Shown piece after piece: positions 22,285 to 34,329 of a stretch of DNA of 64,000 bases. The stretch covers positions 202,416,690 through 202,480,689 of the forward strand of contig CP136069.1 of the NCBI GenBank assembly GCA_032622095.1, in the 5' to 3' direction. How positions within the stretch are numbered: the stretch's first letter is position 1; each line of letters opens with the position of its first letter. This DNA comes from Siphonodentalium dalli. Taxonomy: Eukaryota > Mollusca > Scaphopoda > Gadilida > Siphonodentaliidae. A program made the translations under genes and the position numbers. The notes beneath the pieces were generated by a model that had not been told where the DNA came from, searched no databases, and saw only the letters and a program-made list of their open reading frames with translations.

Positions 22285-24439
22285 CTGATTTCGGAGGTGG
22301 TAGAGACTTGATAATTGAAATCTTTTCAGGCTCAGGGGATGTGCCCTTGTCGGAAATAATATGTCCTAAAAATTTGACTTGTGGTTGGCAAAATTTAGAT
22401 TTTGATAATTTAACTATTAAGCCGTATTCCCTGAGTCTGTCAAATAATTTTGTGAGCTGCTGTATATGCGTTTGAGGATCGGAACTATGACAGATCAGGT
22501 CATCGACAAAACATTCTACAAACGGGAGGTCATGGTGGGCCATGTTCATGAGTTTTAAAAAATACCCTGAGCTCGAGACATATCCCATCGGGGCTCTTTG
22601 ATAACTGTATTGTCCTTCCGACTTATTCACAGTTAATATGGGGACATGTTCGGGTTCGACTCCTATAACATGGTAAGCATTTGATAAATCAAAGATACTG
22701 AAAATAGTTGAGCCGAGTAACTTGGACGATATTTCTGTAAAACTAGGCATAGACCATTTTAATGGAATGGAAACATCATTGAGTTTTCTCAGATCGATCA
22801 CCAATCGGTAATTGGGGGTGCCATCTGGGCTGGGTGTGGATTTGAGGATGAGGAGACTGGGAAATCCCCACGAGGAATGGGCTGTGGGTTTAATGATGTC
22901 TGCATCTAATAATTTTTTAATCTCAGCAGCCATAATTCGTTGTTTGTTAAGTGGTGTTGGATATTTTTTGCAAAAAATTGGTAAAGTATTTGGTTTGAGG
23001 TCGATTTTAATTTAAATTTTTGGACAATATCCTATCTTGTTTATGTCATTTGTAAAAACATCAGGGTATTGTGATACTAGTTGCAATATTTGATGTTTAA
23101 GGTGTTGAGGTGCTACGATATCATCGATAGATATAGGTTGAGTCTTGGTGATTGGAGGGTTAACGTCTTGCCGGTCACCTATGGTGTTGATACGGTGGTT
23201 GGTTGGCGGAGATGAGTTAATGTTTTCCTCATCGGATGTCCTGCATATCATTTGCTCTTGAGTGCCAAATGCTTGTGCTATTACACGACCTTTCATAATC
23301 GACATATGTGACACCGATTGATTTTCTATCATGACGCAAATATTTGGATTATTTGCATCTGCTATCGTGACGGTTACATGTACATTTGGTTCCTGTTCAA
23401 AAGTGGACATGTTACATTTACCTATTCGGATTATAGGTGTGTTAAACATATCATTTGGTCCTATGAGTTTGCCTGTTATGATTGCGCATGAGTGGGGTGA
23501 TAATGAAACGTTATTTGTTGATCGGATGAGTGATGCAATGTGACCGTCCCTTAACATTTGGTATAATTGATTCTGAATTCTGAATTTTTCTACATCAAAG
23601 TAAAGTCTAATACTGTGTTGTTTCATAAAGTCGCGCCCTAAAATGCACGGACGGGATAAGGTTGCACATAAGACAAATTTGTGTGTAAGAATAAGTTTTC
23701 CGATTCTAAATGTGAGATGTGTGGATCCAAAAACTTTCATTGGTGTTCCATCGGCTGATGTGAGTAACACATGTTCTTTAATTAAAGGTGGCCGATTTGG
23801 TATGGATCTATAAATGTCGTATTTCAAGCAACTGGTGGTTGCTCCCGAATCTAATAGTGAACGAATGCGTTGTTTGTGGATTTTAATGATAGTTGAGCAT
23901 GGTGTTTGGTTTAGAGCACCATCTGTCATATCACTTGGATATTTAAGTACTGGTATTGTGTGTTGTATGGGTTTTAATAGTGGTATTACAGGGTTAATTG
24001 CAGTATTGGAATGTGATTCGCGAGAATTGGTGCATGTTGAATTTCTTTTTGATGATGACTGAGAATTAGTAATTTGTTGGTGCCTTGGTTTTTCAAGGCG
24101 ATTCACGGTTTTAAATTGAGAAGGAAACTTTAAGTCAAGAAGAGGTAAGATAGGTTTATTGGGAATATTATGAAACATGGATTTCATAGGGGGACACCTG
24201 TTATTGCAGTTGGTGGTATGTGTGACCTGCCTGTGGCGAGGAAGATTAAGTGGGCGCCGCGTGCGGTAATTAATATATCGTTGGTTTTGACACTTTAATG
24301 GGAGCGTGGGGTAATGATTAATGGGCTGCAGCTGTGAATTATAAACTCTATGCTTTTGAGATTCGTATGTTCGATGAGATTTAGCATATCTATGATTGTG
24401 GCCGTCTATGGTACTAATTTTATGTGTAATTTGACTCAT
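22285..24439 (-). pseudogene. gypsy pol, proximal part: protease and reverse transcriptase
   Basis: The frame starts at ATG 24439 (MSQITHK). Retropepsin is seen as SLLDSGATTSCL (active-site DSG) and CILGRDFMKQH. Reverse transcriptase follows: YRLVIDLRKLND, FSIFDLSNAYHV with the first catalytic aspartate, APMGYVSSSGYF, and the catalytic FVDDLICHS, where FVDD replaces the usual Y(V/I)DD, then KFLGHIIS. A single in-frame TAA at 23012-23014 breaks the frame between protease and RT. The part ends at the TTAA where the piggyBac element entered; RNase H and integrase continue at 19488. Confidence 0.92.
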
Positions 24440-24483
24440 TGCCTTGTGTTTACTTGGGGTTAAATTTGTGTAGGAATGAGTCC

Positions 24484-25612
24484 TTATCTGATTAAAAATT
24501 GATTAATATTTTGCGCCCGACGTCTACATTGGTCTGTTGTATGGTTATTTAATCTGCAGTATGTACAGAAGAGGGGTCGTTGAGGTATTGTAGCATATCT
24601 TGCATCCATGGTTTGGATGCGGTTTTGATGGCAGAACCTTGGTGCAGAGTAGGGGTGGTGGGAATTTGAATGTTGGCGCATGTGGGGTGATCATTGATTC
24701 GGTGTCTGTCTTTGGATTGGCGGGGGTTGTAAGTGGATTGTGATGGCCCTCTTGGAATGTGCCGGTGGTTATTGTCGATACCATTGGTTGAGGGGATTGT
24801 AACTGTGGGAATTGGTTATAATCATTATGATGTTCACCGTAACGTAAGCGATAACGTTGCCGAACGTTCATTTCGCGTAGGGCAATATCAGTAGCTCTAT
24901 CAAGCGTTACGGGGTCGTCTTTGAGAAGCCTGAATTTAATACTAGAGTCGCGAATGCCGTCGGAAAAAGAATGCTACTAATTGTGTTTGTACTGCTCTTG
25001 TATTAATTTCATCGGTAAACGCGTGTTTAGCGAGGGTACGTATGCGTTCTGCAAACATGGCAATTGTTTCCGTATGTCTCTGCCTAATGGCTCGTAATGA
25101 GGAAAAGGCCTGAGGCGAATCGGTTATAGAACTGAATAATGAACGTAATTGTGATTTCAGATCGGCCCAGGTGAACGTGAATTTTCCGTCCGTGTTATTT
25201 TCATTTATGAAGTGTTGAATAAATTCAGAAACTTGATATGTACATGTTTGAGCGGCAATTTTAATAATAGTTTCATCTTGTGCTGAAATTGCGCGGGAGT
25301 ATTTTTCCACCGAATGGACCCAATGGGGAAAAGCGTCAGGTTTGCCATCGATGGGTTCAATAATGTAATTCATGCCCAAAAGTGCCGTTATTGTTGTTTG
25401 AGTTTTTAAACTGTCCGTCTGATCGCGGATAGAATTAGTGAAATGGCTAATTTCATGGGTAAGCCGTGACAATAGTAAGTTTTGAGTATCTTTGCCCATT
25501 TCATTAGTAATGTCTGTGTGTGGGGGGGGGGGTCTTGCGGTTGATCGGTCCGTTTCCCGGTAACTTTGGCTGGATGAAAATAATCGCTGCTCTGCGGAGG
25601 TGGTGACTCCAT
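24484..25612 (-). pseudogene. gypsy gag with CCHC zinc knuckle, frameshifted
   Basis: The likely start is ATG 25612 (MESPPPQSS). The frame changes at a 10-base G run near 25520-25530, again at an A run near 24960, and again near 24675. In the long middle frame (to 24942) the capsid-like region reads ALLGMNYIIEPIDGKPDAFP and then ETIAMFAERIRTLAKHAF, typical of gypsy gag helices. At the C-terminus CTYCRLNNHTTDQC fits the C-x2-C-x4-H-x4-C nucleocapsid knuckle. The protein would coat the element's RNA. Two of the three shifts lie at homopolymers, so sequencing error is a possible cause for those. Confidence 0.85.
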
Positions 25613-26197
25613 TATGAGTAAAAATAAATACTAAAAAATAGGGAGTGTGCAATTTGACAGCAAATGTGAAAGAAAAGATGGTCACTCACCAATTTCCAAG
25701 AAGAATAATGTGCACGAATCTGTGATGTTGAATGGGTAGGCGATGTACATAATGTTATTGTAGTGTTTGTTGGAAACAGAAGGGTGTCGAAATCGGATGT
25801 TAATGTTTATATATAGCTGGATCTGGTCCGCAAGAGGCGTGAGTAATGTTTCTAGCTGGATACACGATGTGAGCTGGTCGTAGGAAAACAATGTGTCCAA
25901 AAGGTTGATTCGTCTATATCAGAAAGGTATGGTATGTGGTCCTGTGTGTCCAAAGGGTTGGGTCGTCAATATCAGATGAGTATGGTATGCGGTCCTGTGT
26001 GTCCGAAGGGTTGAGTTGTGATTGTCCGATGCAGTGGTCTAGTGTGTGAGGCTGTCTCTACGTGGCTGGTGTGTAAGGCTGCATCCCCGTGGTTGAGTAG
26101 CGGTTTTAGATTGTTTCTGCTTGTTGTGATCGTTTAGTGGCCGAGACTTCAATTTGTGTGGTGAGACGTAGAACTGTTCACGGTACCATTAATACTA
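25613..26197 (-). other. gypsy 5' leader between LTR and gag
   Basis: This 585 bp untranslated stretch contains three short degenerate repeats built on tgtgtccaaagggttg (about 25892, 25946 and 26000). A weak primer-binding-site candidate lies at its LTR end (26181-26188). Confidence 0.55.
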
Positions 26198-26666
26198 TGT
26201 GAGGTAATGAACACATAGATATGTATATAGGTACAAGTCTTTATTACTTCGTGAATAAGATAAGCAGTGTATACAAATATGATGATCAAGAGTCGCCGCG
26301 AAGTGAGGTCCCCGAATGGGTGATGCCTGGTGTGGGTGATGCCTGGAGAGGTATACTAACCTCGCGATGTGATGAGTCTAGTGAAAGCATGAAGTGATGG
26401 GATGTGGTTGTTTCTTATATACTATTTGGGATGCATATTAGATGAGGCGTTTGGCAATACACATCGGGATTGGTTCCTCCGTTATGGTCATTTCCCTTGA
26501 CCATATTTGGGAGCCATCTTCATTGTGTGTATGTCTTCGCTGGAAGTAAGACGTGTGAGGTTTTGTTAAGAACCGAACACGAATATCTGAGTTTGGGGTT
26601 TTATATATTGGGACATTCGTATAGTTTGAATCAAGTTGTGAGATTATAATGGGTCGTTATGTCACA
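26198..26666 (-). repeat. 5' LTR of the gypsy element (plus-strand right)
   Basis: In minus sense it begins TGTGACATAACGACC and ends TTACCTCACA, so it has TG...CA termini. The TATA-like box lies about 60 bases from its start and the polyadenylation signal about 45 bases from its end, which fits U3-R-U5 order. A possible primer-binding site (TGGTACCG on the minus strand, about 26181-26188) starts some nine bases beyond the LTR. The tRNA is not identified. Confidence 0.92.
26599..26607 (-). promoter_or_regulatory. LTR TATA-like box
   Basis: TATATAAAA on the minus strand lies inside the 5' LTR and is conserved at 12967-12975 in the other LTR. Its position near the start of the LTR suits the promoter of the element. 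Confidence 0.5.
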
Positions 26667-27499
26667 CAGGTCACAGTACTGAACTACAAGTTATTGAAAT
26701 ATTTCACAATATACACCACGCTGTAGACAATGAACAAAGCTCGTGCGCTGTTTTCTGTGACATCTCGAAAGCTTTCGACAAAGTATGGCCCCAAAGTATC
26801 GGACTTAAACTAAAACACTATGAAATACCAGACGCTTTGCTGAAAATGATTTGCAAATTATCACGAATGGCGATAGCAAAGGGTGCAAATAAATTTTAGC
26901 TTTTCAAAATATTCGCCAATAACGGTCGGGGTCCCCAAGTGTCCATGACGGGCCCTTCGCTCTTTTTAATCTAAATAAATGATATTGCAGACAGTATTAA
27001 ATCACATGTTAGACTATACACGGACTCATAAAATCCCATAAGAACATTCAAAGCCTTGTAAAGTGTAAATAAAGGCATGGAAAACATAAAAAAATGACCT
27101 GACACATAGCTAGTGAAATTCAATAATTCTAAGACAAAATGTCTACATGTTCACTGAAAGACCATATACAGTCTTTGTTGGACTGCAACACGAATATTCT
27201 AAACACCACACACATGGAAATAGATGCTGAGTTAACATGCGAGACTTTTGTAGAAAATGTATATACCAGAGCTAAGTTATCCCAACTACCAAAACTTAAG
27301 TATATTTTGATCCGCAAAACTCGTGAAATCCTCTGTTTATCACACGTACGTCCAAACATGGAATATACGAGTAGTGTCTTAGCAGGAGCACCAGATAAGT
27401 TACTTATACAACTTGATGATCTGGAATATGTGATCACACGAATAAGTGACTGTACGAGACCAGTATCACACAAACGTCTATTAACCGAAATGGGTTGGG

Positions 27500-27636
27500 A
27501 AAAACTCTCAGATAGTAGGCAATCAAAGAGTTGTTCACTTTTTCATAATATTGTCAATCACAACATGTCCCTAATATTTCGTCGACTTACTTCCCCTCAA
27601 ATGTTCAGATATAAGTGACCATGATACGAGAGATGC
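27500..27636 (+). repeat. LINE duplication, segment A first copy
   Basis: aaaactctcagatagtaggc to gatacgagagatgcgtc is repeated at 28174-28312 with a few changes. It lies within the LINE C-terminal coding remnant. Confidence 0.85.
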
Positions 27637-27637
27637 G

Positions 27638-28175
27638 TCTTTGGACTACCTCTTGCAAATAATGATACGTATAGGCCAGCAAACGAAACAAACAAACCTG
27701 ATTTTGAACAAATACATATACAAACTTATGACAAACTCGGCGGAGGAGAGACCGGTGATATGTATATATGTTCAACTTGTTTTGGTAGTCATGTTGCTTT
27801 GCCATTACTATTTAGTTGTCAATGTAATAACATATGGGGGAGGGTATACATATGTGAGTCATCACTTGTTCTCTAATTCAATTATCCCTACAAACAAATG
27901 TATGTCTTATATATCATGTGTTATACACATTAGACAAATAAATATGTTTAAACTAAACCAAGTACTATTTTTGGTTCAGTAAGGCAGAAAAACGTCTTCG
28001 CGATGATTCCAGAATGCAGTCATCGATTGGTGCAGTATCCTCACCAGAAAAATACCAGGAGGTAAGCAGGAATCGCACAATGCAGCAACACACCTTGCAA
28101 GTGTAATTATATACGGATGGACTGTAACTGTATTTATCATTGTTCGTACGTCGACAACGACCAAATGTTCATTAA
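27638..28175 (+). repeat. LINE duplication, segment B first copy
   Basis: This 538 bp segment is nearly identical to 28783-29319. It starts tctttggactacctcttgc and ends ccaaatgttcattaa. It is fused directly to segment A, whereas in the other copy 470 bp of LINE coding sequence lies between them. Confidence 0.9.
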
Positions 28176-28312
28176 AAACTCTCAGATAGTAGGCAATCAA
28201 AGAGTTGTTCACTTTTTCATAATATTGTCAATCACAAAATGTCCCTAATATTTCGTCGACTTACTTCCCCTCAAATGTTCAGATATAAGTGACAATGATA
28301 CGAGAGTTGCGT
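28174..28312 (+). repeat. LINE duplication, segment A second copy
   Basis: This is the second copy of 27500-27636. Its junction with segment B shares an AAAA microhomology. Confidence 0.85.
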
Positions 28313-28782
28313 CAAATTTTAAATATTTTAAACCCAGTTCCAAACGAATGGTGTCTACATTCATGCCCACGTGTGTAAAAGAAACTGGAATGCAACCAAA
28401 ATTGAGACTCGAGATCTCCCACTACAGTGTTATGGAAACAAATTTAAACCCCTAACACCCAAACCACCAAAGTACTACTCTGTCGGAATGCGGACTGAAA
28501 AAATATTAACTGTAGATTACGATGTGAATGTAACTTCATATCATATAGGGTTCTAAATCACATTAAAAATGCAATACTGCACATGTGGAAACGGTGAAGA
28601 GAATGCCTTTCATTTGATTGCTACCTAATTAAATCCCAATAATTCATCTATTAAATCGATTACTTCCTTACAATATGTATTCATTAAATAAATTGCTTGT
28701 TGGAGATCCTGCTCAACCTGATTATGACAACTTGAAAATGTTCTTAGCTTCACAGTCATTCATACGTGTGACAAATGAGGAT

Positions 28783-29319
28783 TCTTTGGACTACCTCTTG
28801 CAAATAATGATACGTATAGGCCAGCAAACGAAACAAACAAACCTGATTTTGAACAAATACATATACAAACTTATGACAAACTCGGCGGAGGGGTGACCGG
28901 TGATATGTATATATGTTCAACTTGTTTGGTAGTCATGTTGCTTTGCCATTACTATTTATTTGTCAATGTAATAACATATGGGGGAGGGAATCCATATGTG
29001 AGTCATCACTTGTTCTCTACTTCAATTGTCCCTACAAACAAATGTATGTCTTATATATAATGTGTTATACACATTAGACAAATAAATATGTTTAAACTAA
29101 ACCAAGTACTATTTTTGGTTCAGTAAGGCAGAAAAACGTCTTCGCGATGATTCCAGAATGCAGTCATCGATTGGTGCAGTATCCTCACCAGAAAAATACC
29201 AGGAGGTAAGCAGGAATCGCACAATGCAGCAACACACCTTGCAAGTGTAATTATATACGGATGGACTGTAACTGTATTTATCATTGTTCGTACCTCGACA
29301 ACGACCAAATGTTCATTAA
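28783..29319 (+). repeat. LINE duplication, segment B second copy
   Basis: This is the second copy of 27638-28175, in what seems to be its original place after the LINE C-terminal region. It probably represents LINE 3' sequence. Confidence 0.88.
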
Positions 29320-30194
29320 GGACGGCAACCTTGTTCTGTCGTTACTCAAGGAAGACCGCGAGGATACATCCGGTGTACACCTAAGCACCAAAGAAGCTAG
29401 CTGAAACTGTTGTGGACGATATTATATACTTAGAACAGTCGACCAATCGCAAACGAACAAATTCGCCTGATAACAAGTCAGGACGATCTGATAAATGAAC
29501 TGATTTAGATACAAATCATTATGAATGTTCATGTGCATATAACAATGCATTTGTACACCAACCTGGGGTGTGTCAAAACTCCATGCAGAAAACCAACCAA
29601 CACAAATAGCAACGACGTTGGCGTTGTGGGTTACACCCCGCAATGACAATTCCTCTAATACGATCAATATATGATAGTTATGCACATTTTGGACCGTCAG
29701 CAGATATTAACGATCTTTGTGAAGAGTAGTCTCACAATGAACAGTTAACGTATTTAGTCAATAACGAATGTGCAACTTTGAGAATTTCAGCAGATATAGA
29801 CAATAACGAATGTGTACCCTTAAGAACGGTAGAATATAGTCTTGCTAATGTAAGTCGTTTCGTGATCACTAGGAACACAAATCGCCCACCGAGGCGCCAG
29901 GTGTGAACACAATGATATGTCACTGAATGTACCCAATGGGGGACAACTCTATGCCAAATCACATTCAATGATTTGTATATACCCTCCAATAACTGTATTT
30001 ATTACATATCTATCAACGTAATTCGCATGATTGCACGAGTTTCCAGGCGTGTGATAATTCTCAGAATCGCACTAGTGCAATCTGTCGACGGAACTATTTC
30101 ATTCAGTGTTAAAACTCAATTAAATTCACATTTTCTGTACCGGAGATGTACGATTGTGAGTCAATTTACTATGATACGGAGATATGTAATAAAA
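29320..30194. other. No recognisable gene
   Basis: Short ORFs on both strands lack motifs. A small degenerate direct repeat (caataacgaatgtg at about 29759 and 29799) is the only internal structure noted. Confidence 0.5.
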
Positions 30195-30358
30195 ATAGAA
30201 CCGCATGAGTGTCTGGATTTTGACGAATTATCGCACTCGATTTGTTGGCGGAACGCGATACCTCTCGTGCGGGACTGCGTCCCACACTCGGGGTATCGCC
30301 ACGCCAACAAATCTCGTGCGATAATTACGTCAAAATCCAGACACTCATGCGGTTCTAT
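30195..30358. repeat. 164 bp hairpin (MITE-like)
   Basis: Position 30195 pairs with 30358. The arms atagaaccgcatgagtgtct and ggattttgacg are mirrored exactly at the right end. The stem continues with small mismatches through attatcgcac, tttgttggcg and gcgatacc to a gggactgcgtccc tip. Nearly the whole length is paired, so it would form a long hairpin RNA if transcribed. The 171-codon ORF running through it is incidental. Confidence 0.85.
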
Positions 30359-30950
30359 CTATGCATGGGATAAGTATGAACATCACCCAGCGCAACTCGA
30401 TAAGAGTTATGCAATTGATCCAATTCAGGTCGATCATGTTATGGGTAATTCTAGTTGTGTTATATATGTTCCTGGCAACGAAGTTTAAAACTGTGTATTG
30501 TTCATGACAAGAGGTGAGTTGTCGCTGAAAATATTCCTAACGATTCTCATATATAATTTTATCATTCACACTTAACTGAGCGTGATATGAATATTATGTT
30601 TTCTAATCATGTTATGGGTTATGGTTATTTTATGGGTGATCATAGTGACGATGGTGATAATGTTTTTAGTTTAAATTCTGCTATAGCTGATATTACGAAA
30701 ATCGTTGGTAATGAGGACAGAGACGTAAACTCTAAGGTTGTTGGTAACACCAATCGGGCTTCTGGTTTTGTTGGTAATAATTTCACTGGGTGTTGAATTG
30801 ATGCTAAAGCTTGTAATAACCATTCAGCTTGGAATAAAAAAAATTTAATAGCAATGGCAACTCTGTTCACGAATACGATGATAATGAATATGGACTGATG
30901 CGATAGCCGATAAAGCACTGCCCAAATTATGAATCGGTTAAGAATATGTA
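30359..30950. other. No recognisable gene
   Basis: A 69-codon ORF at 30587-30796 (+) has a balanced composition but no motif I recognise, and no splice or Kozak support. Confidence 0.4.
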
Positions 30951-30959
30951 TAAACTAGA

Positions 30960-31640
30960 AGGTGACCCGACTTCGTCCGGGCTTTGACCTTGAATTGTCC
31001 ATTTTGAAGGTCAAGGTCAAATGGGGTAACGATTTGACCAGTCCAAAACACTGCCCGGACAAACGTACCCGACAAACGTGCCCGTCGAAATCCATCCGGT
31101 TTTACCCGATTTGACCTTGAATTTATCATTTTGAAGGTCAAGGTCAGGTCGGGGTCACGACTCGACACGTCCAAACACTCAGTGGATAAAAGTAACCCCA
31201 CGTATAAAATTTTGTCGAAATCCCATCAAAATTGGCGATTTGACCTTGAATTGACCCGATTTCAAGGTCAAAGTCACGTCGCACGGGCAAATGAATATGC
31301 TCATGAGACTCCCCATACGAAAGTACCCCCACCTACCAAGTTTCTTCGACATCCCGTGATATTCGGGCGTTTGACCTTGAAATGACCCGATTTCAAGGTC
31401 AAGGTCACGCGAAATGGACAAATTAATAGGTGTATGCCACTCCCCGGTCGAAGGTAACCAACATACCAAGTTTCGTCGAAATCCCGTGATATTCGGGCGT
31501 TTGACATTGATATTACCCGATTTTAAGGTCAAGGTCACGTCGCACGGGCAAACTAAGAGGCCAATGTCACTCCCCGGCCGAAAATACCCCACATACCAGG
31601 TTTCATCGAAATCGGGTCGGCCGTTTTCGACTTCATCGAT
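30960..31640 (+). repeat. Tandem repeat of 127-130 bp, about five copies (first unit of the large array)
   Basis: The phrase tttgac(c)ttgaa starts at 30983, 31110, 31240, 31370 and 31500, and each unit carries gatttcaaggtcaaggtcac. The block ends in ttcatcgaaatcgggtcggc, cgttttcgac and acacacacacacag. ORFs on both strands are by-products. Confidence 0.85.
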
Positions 31641-32289
31641 TACACACACACACAGATTTTCCAAAATATATAATAGACTAGCAGGTTAGCCCGCCACCGG
31701 CGGCTTGTCCGAAACATGACATTTTTTTATATATTTTTTTTTTATTTTTAGCTCCACGCGTTTCAATAAGAAAAAATTTGTACCCGCTACACCTGTTGCC
31801 GAGATAACGCATTCTTTGTTTTTCAATAAGTTAATTCATGGTACCCGTCCCCCCCCCCCGTCCTAAACTTCAGAGCGGAGAGTCAATTAATCCCGTCGTG
31901 AAATCCCTCTGCATAATATTTCGAGCTCTTAGATCAATTCTGCCTTTTTAGTCGAGATAATTGCATTTCGTCCGCATCCGTATTTCGGACGCATGTGGTC
32001 AGTCGTTTAGCCACGTCCATTGGAATCCGCATTCGTATTTCGGACGCATGGGGTCAGTTGTTTATCCACGTCCATTGCAATAAAGAGCGTTGATTGTTAA
32101 CACCCCGTATAAGGTCAATATAAAGATCGTTGATGTCTTAACCACCGCAGTGCCGTTTTTTTGTGACTGAGATTGGAGAACGGGTGCTCTGAGCTTCTCC
32201 AAAACGCGACCACGGTCGTGGCGGTGGGATTTTACACTTACATACGAAATTTGAGCTCAATCTGTACACGCGTTTTAGATTCTATGAAG

Positions 32290-32291
<2 letters not shown>

Positions 32292-32341
<50 letters not shown>
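32292..32341 (+). repeat. (CA)n(TA)n microsatellite
   Basis: A CA run is followed by a TA run. It is the 3' terminus of one unit of the array; similar tracts end the units near 33190, 33990, 35140, 36170, 36870, 38260 and 39870. Confidence 0.85.
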
Positions 32342-34329
32342 CGGAAGTCTCAAAATATATAGTATAGACTAGCAGGTTAGCCCGCCACTGGCGGCATTCG
32401 TCCCATGGCTTTGAAAAAGCAATTGCAACAGGTTCATTTCCAAGGTCAAGGTCATGTCGGGTCACAAAATATAATTTGTGGGTACCCGTTTGAAGGTTAA
32501 GACTGACCCGATGAAACATTCCCCCGTTCCTAGGAACGACAGACATAAGAATGTTTCACACAATGCGACGTTGACGATCCCCGTGTGTCTTTACACTTAT
32601 ATACGAAGTTTGAGCTCACCTAGGGCGGAAAAACAAACACAACACGCTCATGTCTATACACGCCCAGACCCAGAAGAGGTGTGATTTTTTTTAACCTGCC
32701 CGTGGCCATTGAGCAGCCCCCTGACAGAGGTTGTCCACCCTTACGAGATGGTCAATAGTCCCCGCAAAGTTAACCCGTCGTGAACTCCGTCGTGGGTGTT
32801 GGTTTGTAACCGGGATTTCTGAGAAGCATTATACCTATATCTACCACCTCATACATACTATAACAATGATGTTGTAAGAGTACTATGGTATCCAATACAT
32901 CTCCCCGCATAGGAAACCACTCAATGTTCCCGTATATCTCTCTGCAGATGCTAATAACGTTGAATGGTAAACAGACGCTCTTTATAGCGATGCGTCAAAA
33001 ACAAACGCTCATTAAATAATGACTTGATTAACCCACGCAGTGCCTTTGTGGTGATTTGGGAAGGGAGAAGAGGTGCTCTGAGCTTCTCCAAAACGCGACC
33101 ACGCCGGTGTCCGTGTGATTTTACACTTATATACGAAATTTGAGCTCAATCTGTACACGCGTTTTGGATTCCATGAAGTACCCACATATATACACACACA
33201 CATATATATATATACGGAAGTCTCAAATTATATAGTAGACTAGCAGGTTAGCCCGCCACTGGCGGCATTCGTCCCATGGCTTTGTTCGAAAAAGCAATTG
33301 CAACAGGTTCCGAGACACTTGTGCTGCATTTGTACCAAATTTCGTCAGAAACATGAGATTTTTTTAATTATTTTGATTTTATTTATTTTTAATATGAATT
33401 TAATGTTTTTTAAATTTAATATGTTTTTTTTCTAAATTGTTTTTTTATTTTTAAATTTTTTTAATTTTAAATTGTTTTAATTAAATTTTTTGTTTCTGGC
33501 CGAAAAATTTACCCGTAGAAATCCCCTCTTCCTAGGAACGACAGACAACGCTCGAGCGATAATATTTCGAGCGACAGGCTACAGACTCCCGTCATACAGA
33601 TAAGTAGATAGCGAAACGAAATTTACCCGTAGAAATCCCCCCTTCCTAGGAACGACAGACAACGCTCGAGCGATAACATTGCATTAAATTGAAAACAAAC
33701 GCTTCCCGTCGTGAAATGTCTCAGCATAATATTTCGAGCGACAGGTTACAGCCTCCCGTCGCACAGATAAGTAGATAGCGAAAATGACACTCTTTATATA
33801 GACACTGCGGAAAAAGAACGCTCTTTATATATCAACGCTATTAACCCCGAAGTGCCGATTGCGGTGATTTGGGAATGGAGAAACGGTGCTCTGAGCTTCT
33901 CCAAAACGCGACCACGGCCGTGTCGGTGGTATTTTACACTTACATACGAAATTTGAGCTCAATCTGAACACGCGATTTGGATTCCATGAAGTACACACAC
34001 ACACATACACACATATATATGTATACGGAAGTCTCAAATTATATAGTAGACTAGCCGACGTGCCCGCCACTGGCGGCGTTCGTCAGAAACATGACATTTT
34101 TTTGGCTTTTCAATGAGTTAATTGTGCCTTTTTAATCAAGAGAAATGATGATACCCGTCCCTAAAAGAAGTATGATTCAAGCTACATCGGGCGGAAAAAA
34201 CTGACCCGATGAAAATTTCCCCTGTTCCTAGGAACGACAGACATAAGAATCACACAACACACTTTTTTGAAAGAGTTAATTCTGTCTTTTTAATCAAGAG
34301 GAATTATGATACCCGTCCCTAAAAGAGGT

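Larger units (their letters stand above)
12566..26666 (-). mobile_element. Ty3/gypsy LTR retrotransposon, 14.1 kb including a nested piggyBac
   Basis: Two LTRs of about 465 bp in the same orientation (12566-13030 and 26198-26666) enclose a minus-strand gag and pol in the order PR-RT-RNaseH-integrase, which defines Ty3/gypsy. LTR outer ends are TGTGA...TCACA, and the 4 bp target duplication is CAGG. I count about ten differences between the LTRs, so the insertion is fairly recent but not new. Without the 2.8 kb piggyBac insertion the element is about 11.3 kb, longer than usual because of a 4.2 kb non-coding 3' region. gag has frameshifts at homopolymers, pol has an in-frame stop, an insertion and a frameshift, so this copy is dead. 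Confidence 0.93.
26671..28775 (+). pseudogene. Decayed LINE ORF2, RT to C-terminus, continuing from 12514
   Basis: Directly after the gypsy insertion the frame resumes GHSTELQVIEIFHNIHH, then VFCDISKAFDKVW (26750-26790), the RT motif with the first catalytic aspartate. Further on, degenerate versions of GVPQGS.LGP.LF and YADD can be traced with indels and stops (about 26935-27035). A 159-codon frame at 27139-27618 reads VRPNMEYTSSVLAG and RPVSHKRLLTEMGWEKLSDS, the conserved post-RT region of CR1/Jockey-type LINEs. A final cysteine motif (CTCGNGEENAFHLI) lies near 28575-28620. It is a dead copy. A segment of about 540 bp downstream has been duplicated into it. Confidence 0.82.

Noticed and set aside
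26173-26188. Primer-binding site for a specific tRNA next to the gypsy 5' LTR
   Set aside because: Only a TGG start and about eight bases look suitable and it is offset from the LTR by about nine bases; the tRNA cannot be named.
30023-30488. 171-codon ORF at 29973-30488
   Set aside because: It crosses the 164 bp hairpin and reads both of its arms; no domain is recognised.
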